NCBI RefSeq assembly: GCF_008905045.1
Contig: NZ_VWMY01000015.1
Span: 46,713-110,712, forward strand
Reading direction: 5' to 3'
Origin: Streptomyces albicerus
GTDB taxonomy: Bacteria > Actinomycetota > Actinomycetes > Streptomycetales > Streptomycetaceae
DNA: 64,000 bases
The notes beneath the pieces are model-generated. The model was not told the DNA's origin and ran no database searches. It saw nothing but the letters and a program-made list of their open reading frames with translations. Made by a program: the position numbers and the translations under genes. This document shows, piece after piece, positions 39,495 to 48,370 of the stretch (position 1 is the first letter of the stretch; every line of letters starts with the position of its first letter).

Positions 39495-40188
39495 ATGACC
39501 TTGATGGACGAGTTGTCTCTTCTATGCCAATTGGTCGACCCGTACTCTGGACGTCCCGCAAGGAGCATCACTCCGCAAACACGGGGTCACGTCTTCGAAG
39601 AATGGCTGAGACGGATCCTGCGTTCTTCCACCGAGCATCCGAGGGCTAATTATCGCCCAAAGGGCGAAGAGATTGATGGCTCCTTTGGCCTCGATGGGCG
39701 GATCTACCTGCTTGAGGCAAAGTGGCACGGAAAACCCCTCCCCGCCTCATCGATCTATCAGTTCCGCGGCAAAGTGGATGGAAAGCTCGTAGGAACAATT
39801 GGCGCGTTTATATCAATGTCGGACTACAGCACGGAAGCGGTAGAAGCCGTCCGGGTTGGGAAGGTTCTTAACGTCACCCTGTTCGGTCCGGACGACATAA
39901 AAAGCGCTGCGCAAGTCGGATTCGCTGAGGTGCTTCGCTTTAAGCTTCGCGCAGCTACCGAAGAGGGCGAGATCTACATGCCGTACGTAACGACGGATGC
40001 CTTGAGCCATCTAACAATCCTGGTAGAGGGGAAGCTGGACCAGGAAATCACTCACACACTTCTCCAAAAAGCACTTAGCGAGACTCCAAATACTCGACCC
40101 TACTCGGTAGTACCCACCATGGGCCGAATGGGAATACCGAGCATTGCGGCAGTTCTTTCGCTAGGGGAGGGTGATGAAATTGCCGCAC
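39495..40188 (+). pseudogene. PD-(D/E)XK nuclease with TOPRIM-like domain, 3' truncated
   Basis: From ATG 39495 (AAGG upstream), about 231 residues are intact. A restriction-endonuclease fold is indicated by VFEEWLRRIL (Glu36), EEIDGSFG (Asp61) and the E-x-K motif LLEAKW (74-76), plus a Mrr-like core. Then HLTILVEGKLDQEI (from about 172) resembles the start of an OLD-type TOPRIM. At about 40188 the sequence switches to the frame and content of a TetR gene; the nuclease frame runs on as nonsense to a stop at 40451. Codon use is AT-richer than the flanks. Confidence 0.6.
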
Positions 40189-40665
40189 TGGATGAAGGCG
40201 GCCGGACTGACCCACGGCGGCTTCTACAAGCAGTTCGCCTCCAAGGAGGCACTCGTCGACGAGGCCACCGCCCACGCCTTCGCGGAACTCGCCCGGCGCC
40301 ACACAGCCGGGCTCGAGCGTCACGGCGGGCAGCGCGAGGCCACCCAGCAGGCACTGATCGACACCTATCTCTCCGTCGCACACCGGGACGACCCGGGGGA
40401 TGGCTGCCCGGTCGCCGCGCTCGCCAGCGACATGGCGCGCGAGGGCGCTGACGGCGAGGCCCGTCGCGTCTATACCGAAGGGGTGGTCGACTTCGCCGAG
40501 TGGCTCGCCACGGACGACCAGGACGGTCTCGTCCGGCTGTGCACCCTGTTCGGCGCCCTCGTCCTGGCTCGCGCCACCAAGGGGTCACCCCTGTCGGAGG
40601 AGATCCTCGCCACCGCGCACGCGGCCCTGACCGGGCCCGAGCCCGCACCGGCGACGTCACGGTAA
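40174..40665 (+). pseudogene. TetR regulator missing its N-terminus
   Basis: The frame begins with seven foreign residues and enters a TetR HTH in its recognition region (MKAAGLTHGGFYKQFASKEALVDEA), so the first ~40 residues of the HTH domain are gone. The C-terminal ligand domain (to about residue 160) seems complete. GGGAGG and a GTG/ATG pair at the junction could still drive translation. It is the partner of the truncated nuclease at the 40.19-kb junction. Confidence 0.65.
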
Positions 40666-40714
40666 CCATCGCCGCTGCCGTAGCTGCGGCTGGCTGTATC
40701 CGTACCTGTCGGCG

Positions 40715-41120
40715 TCAGCGGGGCAGGATGGCGCCGATCTGGGCCCGGACGTCCCGCAGGATCTCGTCGGTGCTCGCGGTGGCGTTCGGGCCGGCCGCCA
40801 TGGCGAGGAACAGGACGGCGGACACGACGCGAGCCAGCGTCTCGGCATCGGCCTGTCCCGCGCGGCCTTTGTTGTGCAGTACATCGGCGATCGCCGCCTC
40901 GGTCCGCGCGGTGATCTCCAGGGCCTCGCGATGGCGCGGCTCGGCGGGATCGCCGAAGACCATCTCGCGCAGGTAGGTGCGGCCGTTGTCCACATGGGCG
41001 CGGTTGCACTCCACGACCGGGCGGGCGATCGCCAGCACCGCGTCGAGCGCATCGGGGATCTTCTCGGCGTCCGCCCGCCCCCGTTCCAGCGCCTCGGTGT
41101 AGAGGGAGTTCTGGACCAGC
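40715..41120 (-). pseudogene. TetR-type C-terminal domain remnant
   Basis: Ends with EILRDVRAQIGAILPR and includes DALDAVLAIARPVVECNRAH and YLREMVFGDPAEPRHREALE, typical of TetR C-terminal helices. The DNA-binding N-terminus is absent; upstream of about 41120 the frame changes character. On the plus strand, 41120-41260 instead reads as a coiled coil (ELASQAEQLRARIEELTRQL), suggesting another fragment joined there. Confidence 0.5.
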
Positions 41121-41256
41121 GCATCGAGACCCGCGAGCGCGAACTCGCCTCCCAGGCCGAGCAGTTGAGGGCCCGCATCGAAGAACTCACCCGGCAGCTC
41201 GGCGAGTTCGACCTGGCGGGCACGACCCCAGCGGTGAGGCGCGCGGGGACGGACGA

Positions 41257-41575
41257 CTAAACGATTGGTGGTTGCTGTGCCTGGGAGGCTGCGTTCGTGG
41301 AGCTGCGCGCTGCCTTCGATACAGCGTTCATGTCGTTCGCGTCGCTGCGCCGCAACGCGAAGATCTTCGCCAGAGACAGCAAGCTGGCATGCACAGCAGG
41401 GCCGCCAGCCACCAGGCGTCTTGGGCGACGTACACCCCTGCGCCGAGCATCGCGATCGCCACGACAGCACCGACGATGAGCCCCGCCATGTGTCGGCTGT
41501 GGTTGTCGCTGCTCGCGCTTCTCCTTGGCCTCCCGCTCAGCGACTTGACCTTCTCCTGGACTTCCCACTTGGCGG
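41257..41575 (-). pseudogene. Frameshifted two-helix membrane protein
   Basis: One frame gives MAGLIVGAVVAIAMLGAGVY and AQDAWWLAALLCMPAC. The neighbouring frame continues with LLSLAKIFALRRSDANDMNA and ends SQAQQPPIV. Joining them at about 41385 makes a sensible hairpin membrane protein with a basic tail. Coordinates of the 5' end are approximate. Confidence 0.4.
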
Positions 41576-41736
41576 TGAGTGGCCGATCGAGCTGTATGGA
41601 GGCGGCACCGAGGGCAGTGGCAACCCCTACCGGGTCGTCCAGCGGATCCTCGCCAGCATCGCTGCGGACTGGCACCGCTACTGAGGTTTTCGGTTCGAGG
41701 TGACGGTGATCTCGGTGGTGGGTGTATCCCGGTGTC

Positions 41737-41915
41737 ATGCGGTATCCCGATGGGGGTGGCCTGACCGCGAAGCAGCGGGCCCGGCGGGAGCAAGTGCGGT
41801 TCGAGGCTGCCGAGTTATTCATGCAAGGGGTGACGCCGCCGCAGGTCGCGCGGCGGTTACGGGTCTCACGCAAGTCTGCCTATGCCTGGCATGCCCGCTG
41901 GCCCCTGGTAGGGCC
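41737..41915 (+). mobile_element. IS630-family transposase N-terminal fragment
   Basis: Begins MRYPDGGGLTAKQRARREQV and contains a helix-turn-helix (ELFMQGVTPPQVARRLRVSR, then KSAYAWHARWP), as in IS630-type transposases of Streptomyces. It breaks off after ~60 residues; no DDE domain or inverted repeats were found nearby. Confidence 0.6.
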
Positions 41916-41958
41916 GGGGGTTGGCGCGGTGGCTGATGCTCCGTTTCCAGTCCTGACC

Positions 41959-42975
41959 CTACTGGAGTTCGTCACGGGACAACGAGGTGGCCCGTTGGTG
42001 GGAGAGCTGCCGCCATTCGCGGGGCGTGGCGCCGTAGGTCTGACGGAAGCGGCGGGAGAAGAAGGCGGGGTTGGTGAAGCCCCAGGAGCGGGCGACGGCC
42101 TCGATCGTGCGGTGGGCGTGTTCGGGCGCGATCAGGTCGCGGCGGGCGCCTTCCAGACGTCGACGGATGATCCATTTTTCCAGGCTGAGGCCGCCTTCCT
42201 CGCACAGCCGGTAGAGGGTCCGTACGGAGATGTTGTGTGCCCAGGCGATGCGTTGGGGAGTGAGGCCGGGGTCGGTCAGATGCGCGCGGATGTAGGCGAG
42301 GACGCGGGTGAGGAGGGTGTCTTCCGCGACCGTCCGGCGGGTGTGGTCGTCGGCGGCCACCGACACGATGAGGGCACGGGTGAGTTCCAGAGTGGCGGCG
42401 GCGAGCGCTTCGGCGCCGGCTTCGGCGCTCAGCCGGCCTGCGTCACGGTGCAGGCTGCGGATGTGGTGCAGCAGTAAAGGGCCGATCCTGCTCTGGTGCA
42501 GGAGGGGAACCGCGGCGCGGATCAGGTGCTCGGGCAGGCCGAGACGGTCGGCGTCGACCATGAACGCCACGGACACTCCTGTCCCCGACCATCCGTACTC
42601 GTAGCCCGCGGTCTTGTGCGCGAGGGCCAGGTCGTCGGGCCCTACGTGCTGCTGGTGGCCGTTCCAGGTGAAGGCGCCCGTTCCCCGGCTCTGGGTGATG
42701 ATCGAGACGGAGTTCATCGAGTCGAACCTGGCGTGCTGGCGCGTGCGCCAGATACGCATGCCCGTGCCGTGCGTGGCGAACAGGGTCAACGGGCCGAAAT
42801 GCCAGACCTCGAGTCTCTTCCAGATACCGGCCTCGGTGTGTTCCTGCTCGATGGAGCAGCTACCGCTCTCCCCGGCAGCCACCGCATGAAACGCCTCGAT
42901 CCGGTCGGCGGCCGGAATGTCCTTCGTGTCCAAGACCAGCACAGTGCCCCCCAGGGCTGGCGCAGCGGTACCCAT
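41959..42975 (-). CDS. AraC-family regulator
   Basis: A 338-residue product from ATG 42975 ([10 protein letters not shown]). The N-terminal ~200 residues form the AraC-binding-like domain of the NphR/FeaR group ([20 protein letters not shown]). The C-terminal double HTH is complete ([20 protein letters not shown], then [20 protein letters not shown] and [10 protein letters not shown]). It is divergent from the hydrolase genes to the right and is their most likely regulator. Confidence 0.9.
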   Translation of the reverse strand: MGTAAPALGGTVLVLDTKDIPAADRIEAFHAVAAGESGSCSIEQEHTEAGIWKRLEVWHFGPLTLFATHGTGMRIWRTRQHARFDSMNSVSIITQSRGTGAFTWNGHQQHVGPDDLALAHKTAGYEYGWSGTGVSVAFMVDADRLGLPEHLIRAAVPLLHQSRIGPLLLHHIRSLHRDAGRLSAEAGAEALAAATLELTRALIVSVAADDHTRRTVAEDTLLTRVLAYIRAHLTDPGLTPQRIAWAHNISVRTLYRLCEEGGLSLEKWIIRRRLEGARRDLIAPEHAHRTIEAVARSWGFTNPAFFSRRFRQTYGATPREWRQLSHQRATSLSRDELQ

Positions 42976-43200
42976 CCGCCGCGAAACCAGTCCCCGGATT
43001 CTCCACCGAACCTTCACCTGATCGGTAGAGGGTCCACTGACGGCCGACCGGAACGGCCACCTCCGCCCTCTGCGGCCCACAGTGCGCTGCGTGGCGGGCA
43101 GGGAACAGTTTCCGGCGCGCACGGTAAAAGCCCTCCCCCGATGCGCTGCCACCATCGCCGTCATCCGAGTCGCACATCGCCTGATGACGGGAGCGCTCCC

Positions 43201-44025
43201 ATGAGGAACACCATCACCACGAGCGACGGCACTGAGATCTTCTACAAGGACTGGGGCAGCGGGCAACCGGTGGTGTTCAGCCACGGCTGGCCGTTGAACG
43301 CCGACGCCTGGGACGATCAGCTGCACCTGGTCGCCTCGCACGGCTACCGTGCGATCGCGCACGACCGGCGCGGCCACGGTCGCTCCGGCCAGCCGTGGAA
43401 CGGCAACGACATGGACACCTACGCCGACGATCTCGCCCACCTGATCGAGGCTCTCGACCTGCACGACGCCGTGTTGGTCGGGCACTCGACGGGCGGCGGC
43501 GAGGTGACCCGCTACATCGGCCGGCACGGCACCGGGCGCATCGCCAAGGCCGTACTGCTGGGCGCCGTACCGCCGTTGATGCTGAGGACCGGCGACAACC
43601 CCGACGGCCTGCCGATCGAGGCGTTCGACGCCATCCGCGCGGGTGTGGCAGCCGACCGTTCGCAGTTCTACAAGGAACTCAGCCTGCCCTTCTACGGGTT
43701 CAACCGGCCCGGTGCGAAGGTCTCGCAGGGTGTGTCGGACGCGTTCTGGCTGCAGAGCATGCAGGTCGGGCTCAAGGGAGCGCTGGACTGCATCCGCGCG
43801 TTCTCCGAGACCGACTTCACCGAGGACCTGGGGATCTTCGACATCCCCACCTTCATCGCCCACGGCGACGACGACCAGATCGTCCCGATCGTCGCGGCCG
43901 GCCCGGAGGCGGCCAAGCTCGTCAAAGACGCGACGCTGAAGGTCTATCCGGGTGCCCCGCACGGTCTCGTGGGCGCGTTCAAGGACGAGTTCAACGCCGA
44001 CCTGCTGGCGTTCCTCGCCTCCTGA
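43201..44025 (+). CDS. Alpha/beta hydrolase, non-haem chloroperoxidase type
   Basis: A 274-residue product with oxyanion HGW (29-31), nucleophile Ser96 in GHSTGGG, acidic residue in [10 protein letters not shown] (223-225) and His254 in YPGAPHGL. The [11 protein letters not shown] segment and the length are those of bacterial cofactor-free haloperoxidases/esterases. It is the first of three tandem alpha/beta hydrolases, so it may act on ester or peracid substrates; the true substrate is unknown. Confidence 0.9.
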   Translation: MRNTITTSDGTEIFYKDWGSGQPVVFSHGWPLNADAWDDQLHLVASHGYRAIAHDRRGHGRSGQPWNGNDMDTYADDLAHLIEALDLHDAVLVGHSTGGGEVTRYIGRHGTGRIAKAVLLGAVPPLMLRTGDNPDGLPIEAFDAIRAGVAADRSQFYKELSLPFYGFNRPGAKVSQGVSDAFWLQSMQVGLKGALDCIRAFSETDFTEDLGIFDIPTFIAHGDDDQIVPIVAAGPEAAKLVKDATLKVYPGAPHGLVGAFKDEFNADLLAFLAS

Positions 44026-44130
44026 ACCCCCACCGGCCCGGGGCCTCACCAGTCCCGGGGCACACGTCCCGACCGCACCGCCCGCCGGCACCTCCGCACC
44101 GTCCAACCCTCCTGACCGAAAGGGTTCGTC

Positions 44131-44958
44131 ATGCGTGTTCCCGTTCCGCGCCGTCTGCTGGCGGCACTGGCCGCCGCCGTTCTCATCGTCGTCGGCGCGG
44201 TCTCCGCCCAGGCGACCTCCCACAGCCCCGGGCAGGCCGGGAAGGGGCCGAAGCCGACCGTCGTGCTCGTGCACGGCGCGTTCGCCGACGCCTCCGGCTT
44301 CAACGACACCATCGCGCTGCTGCAGAAGGCCGGCTTCCCGGTCATCGCGCCGGCCAACCCGCTGCGGGACACGGCGGGCGACGCCGCCTACATCTCCAGC
44401 GTGGTGGACACCATCCCCGGCCCGGTCATCCTGGCGGCCCACTCCTACGGCGGCATCGTCATCACCAACGCCGCCCGCGGCCACGCCAACGTCAAGGCCC
44501 TGGTGTACATGGGGGCGTTCGCGCCTGACGAGGGCGAGAGCGCGCTGCAACTGGCGGGCCAGTTCCCCGGCAGCGAACTGGCCACGGCCCTGATCCCCCG
44601 TGCCTATCCGGTGCCCGGTAGCGAACCGGGCACCGACGGCTACATCGACGCCGCGAAGTTCCGGGCCGTGTTCGCCGCCGACCTGCCCGCCTCCCGGACC
44701 CGTCTCATGGCGGCCACCCAGCGCCCCGGCAGCGTCCAGGGTCTCGGCGGCCCCAGCGGCGCGCCCGCCTGGAAGACCGTCCCGTCCTGGTACCTGATCC
44801 CGACCGAGGACAAGGTCATCCCGCCCGCCGCCCAGCGGTTCATGGCCAAGCGCGCAGGCAGCAAGGTGACCGAGATCCGGTCCTCGCACGTGGTCATGAT
44901 CTCCCACCCGGAAGCCGCCGCCAAGATCATCAAGTCGGCCTACGCCGCCACCCGTTGA
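44131..44958 (+). CDS. Secreted alpha/beta hydrolase
   Basis: A 275-residue product with a signal peptide (basic RR at 7-8, hydrophobic 9-24, cleavage after AQA near 28). The mature part has VLVHGAFADASGF, nucleophile Ser105 in AHSYGG, and late SWYLIPTEDKVIPP and SSHVVMISHPE for the acid and His. It belongs to the HNL/methylesterase-like group. It shares the strand with the preceding hydrolase, 105 bp away. Confidence 0.85.
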   Translation: MRVPVPRRLLAALAAAVLIVVGAVSAQATSHSPGQAGKGPKPTVVLVHGAFADASGFNDTIALLQKAGFPVIAPANPLRDTAGDAAYISSVVDTIPGPVILAAHSYGGIVITNAARGHANVKALVYMGAFAPDEGESALQLAGQFPGSELATALIPRAYPVPGSEPGTDGYIDAAKFRAVFAADLPASRTRLMAATQRPGSVQGLGGPSGAPAWKTVPSWYLIPTEDKVIPPAAQRFMAKRAGSKVTEIRSSHVVMISHPEAAAKIIKSAYAATR

Positions 44959-44972
44959 AGGAGCGAACGCTC

Positions 44973-45764
44973 ATGAAACCGGACACCATCGTCCTCATCC
45001 ACGGCTTCTGGGTGACACCCCGCAGCTGGGAGCACTGGATCACCCACTACCAGTCCCAGGGATTCCGGGTACTGGCCCCGGCCTACCCCGGCTTCGAGGT
45101 GGAGGTCGAGGCGCTCAACGCCGACCCCACCCCAATCGAGGAACTCTCCGTCCCCGCGGTCGTCGCATCGCTGGAGAAGCTGATCGACGGCCTCGACACC
45201 CGGCCGATCATCATGGGCCACTCCGCCGGCGGAGTGTTCACCCAGATCCTGCTCGACCACGGATACGGCGGCGCCGGAGTAGCCATCAACTCCGCACCCA
45301 CCGAGGGCGTGGCGACGGTCCCGCTGTCGCAGCTGAAGGCGACCTTCCCGGTGCTGAAGAACCCCGCCAACCGGCACAAGGCCGTCGGCTTCACCTTCGA
45401 CCAGTGGCGCTACGCCTTCACCAACACCTTCCCCGAGGACCAGGCCCGCGCCCTGTACGAGCGTTACCACATCCCGGCCTCCGGCCAGGTGTTCTGGGGC
45501 AGTGCGCTGGCCAACATCCACCCGGGCCACGCCGATTCGTACGTGAACTACCGCAACGACGACCGGCCTCCGCTGCTGTTCGTCGCGGGCGAGAACGACC
45601 ACCTGATGCCGCCGAAGATCCAGCGGTCCAACGCCAAGCACTACAAGTCGAACACCGTCACCGAGATCGTCGAGTTTCCCGGACGATCCCACCTGATGCC
45701 CGCCCAGCAGGGCTGGCAGGAGATCGCCGACCACGCGCTGGCCTGGGCCCTCGACCACACCTGA
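44973..45764 (+). CDS. Alpha/beta hydrolase
   Basis: A 263-residue product from ATG 44973 with GAAGGAG upstream and only 14 bp after the previous stop. Features are LIHGFWVTPRSWE, nucleophile Ser84 in GHSAGG, FVAGENDHLMPP and PGRSHLMP. No signal peptide, so it is cytoplasmic. It is a close relative in fold, but not a copy, of its neighbours. Confidence 0.85.
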   Translation: MKPDTIVLIHGFWVTPRSWEHWITHYQSQGFRVLAPAYPGFEVEVEALNADPTPIEELSVPAVVASLEKLIDGLDTRPIIMGHSAGGVFTQILLDHGYGGAGVAINSAPTEGVATVPLSQLKATFPVLKNPANRHKAVGFTFDQWRYAFTNTFPEDQARALYERYHIPASGQVFWGSALANIHPGHADSYVNYRNDDRPPLLFVAGENDHLMPPKIQRSNAKHYKSNTVTEIVEFPGRSHLMPAQQGWQEIADHALAWALDHT

Positions 45765-45825
45765 CAGACACCTGATCACCACCTCGGTGCCCGGAACGCC
45801 GGGCACCGAGGGACGGGAAGAGCCC

Positions 45826-46620
45826 ATGACGGAAGTCCGGTTCACCCACATCGGCGGCCCCACCGTCCTCATCGAGTTCGCCGGCTGGCGGCTGCTGACC
45901 GACCCGACCTTCGATCCCCCCGGCCGCACCTACGCCTTCGGCTGGGGCACGTCCTCCCGCAAACTCACCGGCCCCGCCCTGTCGCCCGAGGCGATCGGAC
46001 CGGTCGACGCGGTGCTGCTCACCCATGATCACCACGGAGACAACCTCGACGACGCCGGCCGCGCCCTGCTCGCCGACGTCACCACTGTGGTGACCACGCG
46101 TACAGGGGCGCGTCGGCTGGACAGCACGACCGTACGAGGCCTGAAGGCCGGACAGACCACCCGGTTGGAGGCGCCGGACCGGCCGCCCATCGACATCACC
46201 GCCACCCCCTGCCGGCACGGCCCGCCACTCAGCCGCCCCATCACCGGCGAGGTCGTCGGCTTCGCCCTCACCTGGCCCGGACAACACCACGGACCGCTGT
46301 GGATCACCGGCGACACGGTCCTGTACCGCGCTCTCCGCAAAACCGCCGCCACCCTGCGCCCGGGCACCGTCCTGCTCCACCTGGGCGGCGTCCAGTTCCC
46401 CATCACCGGTCCCGCTCGCTACACCATGACGGCCGCCGACGCCCTCGACCTGTGCGAAACCATCCACCCCAGGACGGTGTGCCCCGTCCACTACGAAGGC
46501 TGGCAGCACTTCCGCGAAGGCCACGAAGCCCTCGCCGCGGAACTGGCGACCGTCCCCGCCGAGCGCAGCAGGGCATTCACCTGGCTGCCCCGCGGCACCG
46601 CACACCCGATCACCGTCTGA
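45826..46620 (+). CDS. Metallo-beta-lactamase-fold hydrolase (UlaG-like)
   Basis: A 264-residue product. It begins with VRFTHIGGPTVLIEFAGWRL, has the metal motif THDHHGDN (His67, His69, His70 pattern), PCRHGPP, ITGDTVLY, and a C-terminal CPVHYEGWQHF. This is the UlaG/RomA subgroup of MBL proteins. The substrate is not clear. It is 61 bp after the third hydrolase and likely in the same transcript. Confidence 0.85.
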   Translation: MTEVRFTHIGGPTVLIEFAGWRLLTDPTFDPPGRTYAFGWGTSSRKLTGPALSPEAIGPVDAVLLTHDHHGDNLDDAGRALLADVTTVVTTRTGARRLDSTTVRGLKAGQTTRLEAPDRPPIDITATPCRHGPPLSRPITGEVVGFALTWPGQHHGPLWITGDTVLYRALRKTAATLRPGTVLLHLGGVQFPITGPARYTMTAADALDLCETIHPRTVCPVHYEGWQHFREGHEALAAELATVPAERSRAFTWLPRGTAHPITV

Positions 46621-46758
46621 CCACCCTCCCCCGGCACTCACTTTCAGTCCCGACCACTGCACGCCCGCCGTCGGCGCCGACCGCATGGTCGAGTTCGCCC
46701 GCCTTGGCGGCACCATGGTGGCGCAACGGCCGCTGGCGCACTTTCCACCACAGCGGGC

Positions 46759-47316
46759 GTGCTGGCCGGCGGTATCGTCACGCGCCGTGCTCAGAATCGT
46801 CACTGGATACGCGATCAGCAACTCGCTGTCTGTCAGGAGCTGTTCATCCACTACGCCAAATTCACGATGGAGCTCAGCCGAGCGCATGCCGACCGCCGCG
46901 GATGGGATTACGACTGGAGTGCGGCCTTGAGGCGCGTGAGCCTGATCGCTCCCACGGAGGTCGCGACGGAGATCGATGATTTCGGCAGCGCCATCAATTC
47001 CTTTTTGGACCAGGCGGCAAGAGGGGAATGCAACCCACTGCACAACCCGCTGAATTCCCAGGAATTCGAGCGGGCCAGACAGGTACCCGCCCAGGCGCAG
47101 GTGAGGCTGGTCAATGCCATACGCCGCTCCCTGAGCAAGGACCACAAGGGATTTCCTTTCGAAATCGGCGGGTACGGCATAGCCCGCACTCCGCTACATG
47201 CTCCGACGTGGACGGACCAAGGCGTCACGAAAATGTGGTTAACGAAGATCCACCACTCACCGCGCCGAGGGAGACCATCAAGCATCCCCGAGGCACACGA
47301 GGCGCATCGGTCATGA
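46759..47316 (+). CDS. Hypothetical protein, possibly N-terminally truncated
   Basis: A 185-residue frame from GTG 46759. The opening (LAGGIVTRRAQNRHWIRDQQ, then LAVCQELFIHYAKFTMELSR) looks like the residues just after a membrane helix in short membrane-anchored helical proteins. The helix itself is missing, which suggests a lost 5' end. The rest is helical (VATEIDDFGSAINSFLDQAA). Function unknown. Confidence 0.45.
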   Translation: MLAGGIVTRRAQNRHWIRDQQLAVCQELFIHYAKFTMELSRAHADRRGWDYDWSAALRRVSLIAPTEVATEIDDFGSAINSFLDQAARGECNPLHNPLNSQEFERARQVPAQAQVRLVNAIRRSLSKDHKGFPFEIGGYGIARTPLHAPTWTDQGVTKMWLTKIHHSPRRGRPSSIPEAHEAHRS

Positions 47317-47338
47317 CACATTCGTTGCCCGTTGCCCG

Positions 47339-48040
47339 TCAGTGCTCGGTACCGGGACCATTGCCGTTCTCGCTTTCACGTACGAGAGCAACCAGTTCCC
47401 TGGACCGACTCGCACCGATACGCATTTCCCTGCGCAGAGACTCCGCCGAGACAGGGCGTTGATGCAGCTGCCGATGCCTGGCGTCCACCTCCCGAGCACG
47501 TCTCAGGAGAGGATCAACGACGCCTCGCGTGTCGTCACTCTTCACACCGGCGCCTCCCCCATCCTCCCGGTCGACTGTATCGGGCAACCGTCCGCCAGGA
47601 CGGTGCGCCAGCAGCTCCACCGACAACAGCAACGCGACCGGCGGCCACCCGGCGACCAGCACCGGCTTCCAGGCCAGCACCGGCGCGGCCGCGATATTCG
47701 CCGCCAGAGACACCACGATCCCCAGCAAAAAAGCCAGCCACACGACGTACCGTGCCCGACGGCCACCACCCCCGGACGGCTTCAGCAGGCCGACCGTCGC
47801 CAGCAGCAGCAAACCGTCGACAGACAGCGGCCACAACGACGCACTCACCTCATCCGCACCGCCCTGCAGGGCGAACTCTCGCTGATGGACGTACGAGGCA
47901 TACGCCGCAACCCCCGCGACCACCAGTGCGCAGCCACACCGCAGCCACGCATCAAGATCAGGCGACTCGCCCCTCACCGTCCGGTGCGGGCCTTCGCCCG
48001 GGACAGACCCCACGTCTGAGTCGCCCATCAATCGACCCAT
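47339..48040 (-). CDS. DUF2637-domain protein, SpdB-like spread protein
   Basis: About 233 residues from ATG 48040 (48028 possible). Four membrane helices carry the DUF2637 pattern (VHQREFALQGGADEVSASLW, PLSVDGLLLLATVGLL). A C-terminal helical part (VSAESLRREMRIGASRSREL) resembles a DNA-binding helix pair. DUF2637 proteins act in intramycelial spread of Streptomyces plasmids and AICEs. It lies at the right end, separated from the tra genes by ~16 kb of foreign DNA, so the backbone was split. Confidence 0.75.
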   Translation of the reverse strand: MGRLMGDSDVGSVPGEGPHRTVRGESPDLDAWLRCGCALVVAGVAAYASYVHQREFALQGGADEVSASLWPLSVDGLLLLATVGLLKPSGGGGRRARYVVWLAFLLGIVVSLAANIAAAPVLAWKPVLVAGWPPVALLLSVELLAHRPGGRLPDTVDREDGGGAGVKSDDTRGVVDPLLRRAREVDARHRQLHQRPVSAESLRREMRIGASRSRELVALVRESENGNGPGTEH

Positions 48041-48129
48041 CCCACGCCGCAGGACGAAACCGCCCCTCCACCACAAGCCGCCCAACAAGAAACCGCTGCT
48101 CAGCCCTGCAACTATCTGCATGTGGCCCC

Positions 48130-48249
48130 GCCGGGGGCACCCTGTATGAGGTGCCCGAAGACCCCGCCATCAGCGCTTTGGCTGAGGACGGCGTCTTGGC
48201 GTATGTGTAGTCGGATGCCGCCGAATGCGGCTCCATGACAGAGGTCACG
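48130..48249 (+). repeat. Right attachment-site repeat (attR)
   Basis: The first 27 bp (48130-48156) equal the tRNA-Arg 3' end repeat at 26353. The following ~90 bp match attL imperfectly, including the hairpin (with CGGcGTC) and the GGCGTATGTGTAGTCG segment, until GGTCACGT near 48249. No tRNA 5' part is present here. Confidence 0.85.
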
Positions 48250-48370
48250 TGATGACGGCGTAATGATCTTGATGTGTCTCACTGCAGGTCAGGTCGGCTG
48301 CCAGAGAGGTTCCGGGTAATTCTCGCAAAGTACCTGAGCGGGCAGACGATCTTGTGATGTTCTGCTCTCC

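Larger units (their letters stand above)
26353..48156. mobile_element. Decayed AICE-type composite element in tRNA-Arg
   Basis: About 21.8 kb lies between a 27-bp perfect direct repeat at the tRNA-Arg 3' end (26353-26379) and at 48130-48156. The left part carries the AICE backbone (Rep, TraSA/FtsK-type translocase, SCO3933-type protein, GntR repressor). The right end carries a DUF2637/SpdB-like gene. Between them are foreign genes, tRNA fragments and truncated genes. The integrase survives only as the C-terminal part of a Rep fusion and no excisionase is visible. The element is probably immobile unless helped in trans. Boundaries are firm on the left and fairly firm on the right. Confidence 0.8.

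Noticed and set aside
42976..44907. Upstream extension of the AraC frame to 982 codons
   Set aside because: It runs antisense through two intact alpha/beta hydrolase genes; the AraC protein has a normal start at 42975.
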